A stretch of 22,170 nt of DNA from a virus, in the IMG/VR virus record IMGVR_UViG_3300010885_012827, positions 1-22,170 of that record. One strand, written 5' to 3'. The notes below the pieces were generated by a model. The model worked only from the letters and a program-made list of their open reading frames with translations, made no database searches and was not told where the DNA came from. A program made the translations under genes and the position numbers. Shown piece after piece: positions 20,201-22,170 of this stretch; the stretch's first letter is position 1; every line of letters begins with the position of its first letter.

Positions 20201-22110
20201 ATTATAAAGTTAGTGATGGCACCTCGCATGAATTTAATACAAATGCAACGTGGGAAACCCGTGTTTCTTCACTAGTGTATGTCAACGGTGAAGTAGTAAA
20301 TGCTGAATTGTTTAAGATACCAACATCGGGTATGATAGGTTTTAGATTAATAGATATTCCTGCAGCAGGTGATGTTATTAATTATGTAATAGTCGAAGGT
20401 ACTGAACAAACATTTTCAACAGTTAAAACTCAACGTATTCCTGCAACAGGTGTGGCAGAATACCCGTTGTCGAATACTGTTGGTAATTCACTTCCGGCTG
20501 AATCAAATATGATTGTTAAAATTGGTCAAAATATTTTAACTTCACCTAATAATTTATATTTTGAAATTAAAAATAATAAATTAACTTATTCGTTAGATAA
20601 GATTAAGATTCCGCCGTATTCGGTAAACATTGAATACTTATCGGTATTTGCAAACAGCATATTACTTGAAATAGGAAATGACTACACTGTTGATCTTAGT
20701 GGAGTTACTATTAAAATTAACAAAAATACATATTCTAAATTTGCAGGACAGACTTTAACTGTTTCGGTTACAGAGGATACTGGGTATGTTTATATTCCAG
20801 CAACGAGTGCAACAGTTGCAACAATTAGATTATCACAACTTTATAGTGCACCGTCAGTAATCGAAGTAACGACTTTTTATAAACATGATATACTAGATAT
20901 TCATCGATCAAATTTGACAGTTATTCCGCCTGCAACATTTACAGCCGATACGCTTGAATATTATATGTGTACTGATGTTACAACTGGTATAATTAGTTTA
21001 GACCGTGCAGTTATTGATGATCGATATGTTTGGGTTATTCATAACGGGCAACTATTAATTCCAAGCATCGATTTTAAACTCAACGACGATAGAGCCAGTG
21101 TTAGACTATTTAAATTACCGGAATTAACTGATAAAATATCGTTAATTACATTTAGCAGTAATGTTGACAGACCTGCAATTTCTTATATGCAGTTTAAAGA
21201 TATGTTAAACAGAACACATTTTAAACGTTTGAATCTTAATAAACAAACATGGCTTGTTAAAGAGTTATCATATAGAGATTTAACAATTACCGTTAGCGAT
21301 GCAAGTAAATTTGATCATCCTACAATTGCATTAAATAAACCTGGAATTATTGAAATTAACGGTGAAAGGATTGAATTTTTTACAATTACTGGCAATGTTT
21401 TAGGCCAGTTGCGCAGAGGGACATTAGGGACAGGCACTCCTAAAATTCATCCTGTTGGCGAAGTTGTTCAAGAAATTGGTGCAAGCGAGACTATTCCTTA
21501 TTCTGATAACATACTTGTTGAGCAACATATCTCGGACGGGTCTCACATTGTTAATTTGTCGTTTACTCCGGCAAAAGCTTTAGACACTTGGACCTACGAC
21601 TCAAATTTTGTTTCTTCAATTCCATTTAGTTACGGCCAAGCAAATGACATAGAAGTATTTGTAGGCGGCTATAGCAATTCTAAATGGGTTTCGGGTGTTA
21701 GCTATTCGATTGACGATGTAGTTATATTTGGAAGTTATTCGTATCGTTGCAGTGTTGCACATACTAGCGGACTGTTATTTAATGCTGATAAATTAAACTG
21801 GGCATTTTTTATCGGTAATATTCGGTTAAAGAAAGTTCCGTATTCTGTGCATAATGTTAATAACCATCCGGAAAGCCCAGAAGGCGATATCCAATTTGAT
21901 GCAGATTTTGCAGTTGATGGCAATCTAAAACAACTTAGATTAACAAATAAACTAGAAGTAGGTACAAGAATTACAGTAGTTAAACGGGTTGGAAAATCAT
22001 GGGACAGTACGATATCAGTATCGGATGACGAAAGCAGAATTGCTAACTTTATAAAAGCAGTTCCTGGATCGTGGTACACACATGGCGCTGTTAACACAAA
22101 TGTTAATTAA
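7747..22110 (+). CDS. Giant multidomain virion structural protein, in the gene 7 position
   Basis: A single frame of 4787 residues that follows gp6, where T4 has gp7 (1032 residues, the outer wedge protein). Stretches that I associate with large structural proteins of marine T4-like phages recur along it: FLPRFYRTDANKKFLQA (17-33) and FQNYYWLPNGP (137-147); NAWSRYNRWFHKDVI (379-393); PWEMLGL...WWVNLYGPAPYT (1132-1155); HLIGYQKRQYLNNIIQDDV (1822-1840) and KFYQGMIIEKGTQNV; YVDWIFKTSF (3311-3320) and EVKPYRTQIREY (3350-3361); LLNAADRAHFYYNP (3612-3625) and QLMAGIDYGG; NRTHFKRLNLN (4488-4498). Between these lie accessory modules listed separately. No signal peptide, membrane helix, long coiled coil or enzyme active site was recognised. 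The last 700-900 residues are almost all beta-strand. The likely role is a wedge or peripheral baseplate component with host- or surface-binding decorations (inference). A direct tie to T4 gp7 by sequence was not seen; position is the main argument. The frame is unbroken and composition is even throughout. Confidence 0.95.
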   Translation: MADNTNPIASDNLSASFLPRFYRTDANKKFLQATVNQLVQPGTVQKVSGYVGRQNAKATTADDVFVAAADSTRQHYQLEPGFAVKDSLNNTTFFKDYQDYINQINVFGGNVSNHARLNKQEFYSWDPHINWDKFVNFQNYYWLPNGPAVVNVYGNIQKVESTYTVIVESEGDNNEYLFTPNGLSRNPTLTLYRGQTYKFDITSPGNPFSFKTKRSTGFADRYRTTALDWAVELGTITFTVPNTCPDVLYYVSENDILLGGVVQVLDLNENSSLDIKTELLGKKTYKLADGTLLSNGMKVAFVGNVSPATYAIGKYYVEGVGTAISLVSESDLEILTNYTTPETILFDASPFDAKPFSDAISYASISDYIVINRASKDRNAWSRYNRWFHKDVIETSALINEITPTIDQSARAVRPIIEFDNDLKLFNFGTHAVTDIDLIDDFTTDVFSIIEGSAGYNVDGINLADGHRILFTADTDNLVKNNIYRVEIVNLYTNKTDINGVPTSSQIHLVLDEIVSKNQTALIHSGIKNQGISYWFNGADWKIGQQKTKLNQQPLFDIVDNTGISFGDISKYAGSTFLGTSLFSYKTGSGSVDKNLGFALSYKNINNVGDIVFNFSLMTDNFQYEENSKINTKLTNVGFLVKTKYNNLPSYVNGWQICNVTNTQAAVRVYKNVTNLNNFKIDLYDDISILSDLVVRVYVNGIRLNNSEWAINTELTDNIPYRKTIVLDNDLAASDVLSIKTFSAQPINENGYYEIPVNLQSNPFNKLISEFTLGEVIDHVTSIVDNLDGFSGTFPGASNIRDLGNISQYGTKFVQHSGPLGISLYHITSNTKNVIKALEHARDRYNEFKRNFVITATSLGIHTDPISFVNQIMREINKDKPKNSSFYFSDMVPYSASLKTSFTVLDYRIQSYSLAEVFSLTALSNKAVGVYLNDEQLLHGKDYTFDNQGFVIITATKHNDDIITIYEYESTDGNFVPETPTKLGIWPKYEPSVYLDTTLITPRLMIQGHDGSQILAYNDYRDGLILELEKRIYNNIKVTYNPAIFDIDDVIPSYNRSNDYSLTEFNDVLAPNFYKWLSYVDQDFTMPLNFDNLNPLTYNYLGQYTLDNRLVPGYWRGIYRWMFGTDRPNLCPWEMLGLSEEPLWWVNLYGPAPYTADNLVMWNDISNGLLKEPGKPAVKLKKYVRPFLIDHIPVDSDGNIASPQISGLTFGTNMYQQATNFKFGDVSPVESAWRRSSHFPFSVLITSMLLTPAHTIGVLLDRSRIVRDLSGQLIYKESGLRISPADIVLPSNVFDTSRVQTAGIINYIVNYILSDTLRSFTEYQYDLTNISSQICYRVGAFTSKEKFNLLLDSKNPISAGSVFVPQEDYEIILNTSSPIKKISYSGVIITKNNNGFSIKGYSKTQPYFKVFSPMASGHSVTVGGISESFVAWSEFHTFAKDKIVQFNNNFYRVKETHDTTDVFEIKYYARLSALPVIGGKTAIFRTLWNKRDIITYTYGSIFSDIQGVVDFLIGHGEYLKSQGFIFDEFNSELNRVANWETSAREFLFWTTQNWSSSQTNWTEWDPGLLIKFNSIVRWHGDYYRAIRIVQPSSVFDPAFFEKLDGLSFVGSAVLSLSPAAEKITFSTQLSVVDDITNTFNDYEICGVDGRPVLFNFLNSFRADQSVTYTLKDDSTLYGAAFYLVQKEHVILINNTTMFNDTIFNPESGYKQDRLKVSGYISTNWNGSLNVPGFIVDQAVVQQWNAWTDYALGDVVKYKEYYYSADLSIVGAEKFDTTQWIKLDEKPKSALIANWTYKASQFEDFYSLDDDTFDSAQQKMAQHLIGYQKRQYLNNIIQDDVSEYKFYQGMIIEKGTQNVFNKLFDVLSADNQESLAFFEEWAIRLGQYGANAAFENIEIILDENKFIINPQGFELVNTINPDATDFIVRQTPSDLYIKPVGYSSSPWPVVNSTQFLRSAGHVRADEVRLTVKTIADIATADISSFIEGDYIWCTFEGISWNVYRYTNPKIKVKTIMQTDSTIVLTINRSIKLLAGSYIGIKHSSTLNGFFKVISSTLNTITFKVPDTVVVEDPIDSQAVTVLYTFVSRKASSINTADAILPRHLKNGELLWTDNSENEKWATWKYNTVYQQGQLFNPDSSFNLEYGRNIATNKAGDIIAVSTATGFTYIYDRTHATFEWVYRQQIFKPFIYPDDIDGNNINSQIANNVAMSTDGRWLVTGSPFASAAFSNYVGVFSEFTIYALGNIVLYDNEHYQAIATTVSAKQYPDLHIDKWKKVPYIPVDLTATTSSLLEQGVISLYEKDSNNIYQLVDSIVSPQPVNFEHFGSNIAFAGSTLLIRATGQDDKTKLYNLTYGTSVIASSSFDPQGSADTKIVLTSIDNIKVGMAIVGTGFVNGQTVVEILANNTIELSAAPTLELSGTYRFTKTEWKFNLQNTLTDDTSQSQFGETIVSTDSGSMLVVSAPDPAGSAGNVYIYAASNLGFTLVQTLGTTENISQFGTGVSISNTGNYLAVSAMYNQETEILPSAGTVLIYKSNVNSEFEYYQTLTNIAPEAFQSFGSKLYFTNDVDTLVVYSANSDSYDNLTFDSDTTTFDLQSTLVRDLNVDCGRVDIYDRYNTSWVFSESITTPAQINDGYGQAIAVNNTSVLVGAPYSTNIYERSGKVYEFINFSKLKSWIKIHEESKKPDVFKIKQAFLYNKRNLELLTYLDILDPIQGKNPGSADQEIKYKLFYDPAIYSNGTASNVNIDESIAWTTAQVDQLWWDLTTAKFIDSYDTDIVYRNNTWCTLATGASIDVYEWVESKYKPSDWDSLTDTEEGLALDISGTTLYSDSAYSVKTRFDTISKTKKYTYYYWVKNKKTVPDNNSRRISAYEVASLISNPRGNGYKFLALTGTNSFSLINVKDLLDNDNVVLSIEYWTVDKIDQNIHTEWKLINSGSSTSIPEKIEQKWIDSLCGKDLNNRDVPDTLLPIKLRYGIESRPRQSMFVNRFEALKQYIEQVNLTLGKNLIVDSCDLSPLYSYDEAPNFIHGRYDEILNTYEELRFILVKSFRLPLITPVITDGKITGVTIVNTGRGYLVAPTVEVVGSGINAVVSTTINAAGRIISCEIVNSGEGYSDNTALIVRNYSVLLLSDSQSNNVWSIYSYQPETLSWLKVISQAYDVRKYWNTIDWYAAGYNQFNQITHVVDTYADLNSVVVSVGETVKIRTTISGNWVLLEKFANVDSINWTQSYKVIGSQNGTIQLSSILYEYVSTDIGFDGIRFDGGIYDNSAAVELRIILDTIKKNILINELTSEYLNLFFATVRYVLSEQAYVDWIFKTSFVKANHNIGSLRQLVTYKNDNLQNFEDFVSEVKPYRTQIREYVSVFSKVENTQSAISDFDLPVVYDPISKQLSPIDTKMLATGEVVAGNDTINKYPWKFWLDNLGFSITSLEIVDSGSGYILPPIVSITSQVGTGATARAFITNGKVSRVVLLTKGKGYRSAPVVTLDGGLNIGGLPARAVAIIGDSVIRSNLIKMKFDRLTPTYFITHLQETETFVGSGSRAQFSLIWAPDIQVGTSTVTVNGLSVLKDSYVLKIIKSTSRGFTSYQGSLIFDTAPAISSTISITYLKNWNLLNAADRAHFYYNPTSGQLGNEPTQLMAGIDYGGVIINGLGFEFNQGWDGTPYFSDNWDSADQLSENYSVTVAADTYDVILPYIPAQGTNLNVYHVQSTTETFNSNGTDLIYYFSNAVETPTVTVVKSTVSLPKVAATSNVIGVTALSVNTTVGIEIGDIVSNDSQSFWTTKVTLTQTNSTTNIVVVTSTENMLPNMPLLFSGKGLGGIVSGVYYVKTVVSSTTITISSTIGGAIFDIQPADDNASVSIGVMGIIFGTFNSNTTVVSIDSNTSITLSQMIYADIATDTPIKFTRVLTTSNNIFMINDGQIELNVPIAVTSDIIISGYRPAVRLDDPNYNTPLQTNTDAIMQTIVSSGTTDIVTIPNSLTVVNGDKFIIRTSTSDGSTDIKFDDYDTALSGGNLTYTTASGLAAEDIVVDGDGFVTPMTSFAPDEVVPGQIVDSVAIKVFDKARNSSANINIDTYIADGTTTQFEISQFANSTDAIIVKQSNTITSSVKTATADYIVDYKNKIIEFVAPPTATDIITIISFGFSGEHILDINYKVSDGTSHEFNTNATWETRVSSLVYVNGEVVNAELFKIPTSGMIGFRLIDIPAAGDVINYVIVEGTEQTFSTVKTQRIPATGVAEYPLSNTVGNSLPAESNMIVKIGQNILTSPNNLYFEIKNNKLTYSLDKIKIPPYSVNIEYLSVFANSILLEIGNDYTVDLSGVTIKINKNTYSKFAGQTLTVSVTEDTGYVYIPATSATVATIRLSQLYSAPSVIEVTTFYKHDILDIHRSNLTVIPPATFTADTLEYYMCTDVTTGIISLDRAVIDDRYVWVIHNGQLLIPSIDFKLNDDRASVRLFKLPELTDKISLITFSSNVDRPAISYMQFKDMLNRTHFKRLNLNKQTWLVKELSYRDLTITVSDASKFDHPTIALNKPGIIEINGERIEFFTITGNVLGQLRRGTLGTGTPKIHPVGEVVQEIGASETIPYSDNILVEQHISDGSHIVNLSFTPAKALDTWTYDSNFVSSIPFSYGQANDIEVFVGGYSNSKWVSGVSYSIDDVVIFGSYSYRCSVAHTSGLLFNADKLNWAFFIGNIRLKKVPYSVHNVNNHPESPEGDIQFDADFAVDGNLKQLRLTNKLEVGTRITVVKRVGKSWDSTISVSDDESRIANFIKAVPGSWYTHGAVNTNVN
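8302..8544 (+). other. Cupredoxin-like beta domain without copper ligands
   Basis: Residues 186-266. TLTLYRGQTYKFDI (188-201), NPFSFKT (206-212), ITFTVPN and VLYYVSENDILLGGVVQV (247-264) follow the strand plan of the cupredoxin/YHYH-like domain seen in other marine phage and bacterial proteins. The usual ligands are replaced: the first His (HPF) by Asn206, and Cys, His and Met of YYxCxxHxxMGG by Ser252, Asp255 and Leu258. A structural or binding role is therefore more likely than metal binding. Confidence 0.55.
12034..12162 (+). other. CBM5/12-like module 1 in the giant protein
   Basis: Residues about 1430-1472. WSEFHTFAKDKIVQFNNNFY has the chitin-binding type 3 (CBM5/12) plan: Trp, a strand, a Lys/Gly-Asp turn, V.F...FY, a variable loop, and a closing aromatic strand (IKYYARL). 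The closing Trp typical of the family is not clear, so this copy is a weaker match. Confidence 0.35.
12421..12558 (+). other. CBM5/12-like module 2 in the giant protein
   Basis: Residues about 1559-1604. TNWTEWDPGLLIKFNSIVRW (1559-1578) continues as HGDYYRAIRIV and FDPAFFEKLDG. The order Trp, strand, 'IV.W.G.YY.A', loop with D-P, and final hydrophobic-Lys-Leu fits the CBM5/12 plan, with Phe in place of the last Trp. It directly follows the run EFLFWTTQNW. Confidence 0.4.
12973..13104 (+). other. CBM5/12-like module 3 in the giant protein
   Basis: Residues 1743-1786. WNAWTDYALGDVVKYKEYYY (1743-1762) is a textbook CBM5/12 start: W, xxY, xxGDVV.Y, then YY.a. The end TTQWIKLDE supplies the closing Trp. 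This is the clearest copy of the five. In known proteins this fold binds chitin or other polysaccharides through exposed aromatic residues; the ligand here is unknown. Confidence 0.6.
13141..13416 (+). other. Helical conserved core of the giant protein
   Basis: Residues 1799-1890, the most clearly helical part of an otherwise beta-rich protein. It contains QQKMAQHLIGYQKRQYLNNI (1816-1835), YKFYQGMIIEKGTQNVFNKL, and SLAFFEEWAIRLGQYGA. I recognise this block as a recurring landmark of the equivalent proteins in marine T4-like phages. Its position between CBM-like module 3 and the propeller suggests a structural hinge or contact site (inference). Confidence 0.55.
14446..14580 (+). other. CBM5/12-like module 4, inserted in propeller blade 2
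   Basis: Residues about 2234-2278. FTIYALGNIVLYDNEHYQAI (2237-2256) and a closing DKWKKVPY have the same plan as module 3 (Y-ALG-(D/N)-(I/V)-V-x-Y, then HY.A, then W-K). It sits between the first strand pair of blade 2 (GRWLVTGSPFAS) and the strand that completes the blade (GVISLYEKD), so it is an insertion in a propeller loop. Confidence 0.55.
14848..15024 (+). other. Small beta domain inserted in propeller blade 3
   Basis: Residues about 2368-2426. The segment reads KIVLTSIDNIKVGMAIVGTG (2372-2391), then VVEILANNTIELSAAPTLEL. The plan 'I.VGM.I.G.G...G..VV.I..N.TI.LS' is a common small module of phage tail proteins and recurs near residues 3748-3906. It separates the first half of blade 3 (GSNIAFAGSTLLI) from its last strands. 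Confidence 0.5.
16927..17106 (+). repeat. GxGY repeat pair 1 in the giant protein
   Basis: Residues about 3061-3120. Two units of about 35-40 residues: GKITGVTIVNTGRGYLVAPT (3061-3080) and GRIISCEIVNSGEGYSDN (3100-3117). Each unit is 'G.I....I.N.G.GY..(A/P)P', a short beta-repeat widespread in structural proteins of T4-like phages. Function is unknown; the repeats probably form exposed beta hairpins. Confidence 0.6.
17632..17835 (+). other. Conserved RYVL...DWIFKTSF...EVKPY block of the giant protein
   Basis: Residues 3296-3363. RYVLSEQAYVDWIFKTSFVK (3303-3322), then a Lys/Asn-rich stretch, then FEDFVSEVKPYRTQIREYVS (3344-3363). I recognise this as a strongly conserved landmark in the large structural proteins of marine T4-like phages. 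No enzymatic motif is visible; it marks the third scaffold section, between the two GxGY repeat pairs. Confidence 0.55.
18022..18258 (+). repeat. GxGY repeat pair 2 in the giant protein
   Basis: Residues about 3426-3504. The units are SITSLEIVDSGSGYILPPIV (3426-3445) and GKVSRVVLLTKGKGYRSAPV (3464-3483), joined by a GTGATARAFITN linker and followed by a second PARAVAI strand. The pattern is the same as in the first pair, about 360 residues upstream, but the copies are diverged in sequence. Confidence 0.6.
18988..19464 (+). other. Nested beta domains in the giant protein
   Basis: Residues about 3748-3906. The outer domain has VTALSVNTTVGIEIGDIVSN at the front and TTVVSIDSNTSITLSQMIYA (3874-3893) at the back, matching the module inserted in propeller blade 3. 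Between them (about 3787-3861) lies a second module with NMPLLFSGKGLGGIVSGVYY (3807-3826) and VKTVVSSTTITISS. That inner plan ('F.G...GGI..G.YYV......T.TIS') is another repeat type common in marine phage fibres. Confidence 0.5.
21673..21804 (+). other. CBM5/12-like module 5, near the C-terminus
   Basis: Residues about 4643-4686. SKWVSGVSYSIDDVVIFGSY (4645-4664) continues as SYRCSVAHTSG and closes with LNWAFF. The plan W...SYS.DDVV.....YRC...H matches CBM5/12. It falls within what looks like one strand-turn-strand unit (DIEVFVGGYS before, IRLKKVPYSV after), so it appears to be a loop insertion. Confidence 0.55.
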
Positions 22111-22158
22111 ACTAGCAGATAATAGAACATGATAAATATACGATAAAGAGAGATCACT
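22111..22158 (+). promoter_or_regulatory. Late-promoter region after the giant gene
   Basis: GATAAATA at 22131-22138 fits NATAAATA and matches T4 TATAAATA in 7 of 8 positions. It lies 20 bases before the ATG at 22159, nearly the same spacing as the motif before gp6. The purine run AAAGAGAGA (22145-22153) is the ribosome site. No terminator hairpin was found between the giant gene stop and this motif. Confidence 0.6.
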
Positions 22159-22170
22159 ATGCAAAGTAAA
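22159..22170 (+). CDS. Start of the next gene (partial)
   Basis: ATG at 22159 begins a frame reading MQSK before the window ends. It is supported only by the GAGAGA ribosome site about six bases upstream and by the late promoter motif before that. In T4 order further wedge, fibre or neck genes would follow, but four codons do not allow a name. Confidence 0.55.

Noticed and set aside
7747-22110. Possible diversity-generating retroelement acting on the giant adhesin-like gene
   Set aside because: No reverse transcriptase gene and no template/variable repeat pair were seen in the window. The internal repeats are strongly diverged and spread out.
7747-22110. Possible assembly fusion or frameshift joining of several genes into one frame
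   Set aside because: No internal stop or compositional break was seen, and the blocks recognised from related phages follow each other in one frame throughout. A sequencing artefact is unlikely to give a clean 14.4 kb frame.
1-22170. tRNA genes, CRISPR arrays, insertion sequences and attachment sites
   Set aside because: Nearly all bases are taken up by coding frames. The two real gaps (47 and 48 bases) are too short for these elements and show none of their hallmarks.

Overview
The window is a tightly packed late (structural) gene block of a T4-like contractile-tailed phage (myovirus). All genes lie on the + strand. The DNA is AT-rich (roughly one third G+C by eye, not counted). The baseplate proteins resemble those of marine T4-like phages (cyanophages and pelagiphages) more than T4 itself: gp5 has no lysozyme domain, gp6 is much longer than in T4, and a giant structural protein follows gp6. 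The host cannot be settled from this window; an aquatic bacterium is the best guess.

Layout: (1) bases 1-50 hold the end of an upstream gene; (2) 50-2275, a 741-residue virion protein with features of a tail/baseplate hub; (3) 2284-3795, a gp5-like hub/spike protein (OB-fold plus VgrG-like beta-helix); (4) 3792-4238, gp25, a baseplate wedge/sheath initiator; (5) a 47-base gap with a T4-type late promoter motif; (6) 4286-7747, gp6, a baseplate wedge protein with an EF-hand-type loop; (7) 7747-22110, one 4787-residue open frame in the position where T4 carries gene 7; (8) a 48-base gap with a second late promoter motif and the first four codons of a further gene.

Genes 1-4 are joined by overlapping or near-touching stop/start codons, and the giant gene is coupled to gp6 through TAATG. 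The two NATAAATA motifs suggest two late transcription units: hub proteins plus gp25 read from a promoter outside the window, and gp6 plus the giant protein read from 4260. Together the products should build the centre of the baseplate (hub, spike) and the wedges around it.

The giant protein is the most interesting element. It looks like a conserved scaffold into which accessory modules have been set: a cupredoxin-like fold that has lost its copper ligands, up to five modules resembling CBM5/12 chitin-binding domains, a seven-bladed FG-GAP-type beta-propeller with foreign domains inside two blades, GxGY repeats, a domain nested inside another domain, and many beta-sandwich 'NG...DY' repeats near the C-terminus. 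This suggests that one polypeptide combines a baseplate wedge role with surface-binding decorations. No tRNA, CRISPR array, insertion sequence or clear terminator was seen. Domain calls were made by reading motifs, without database searches.
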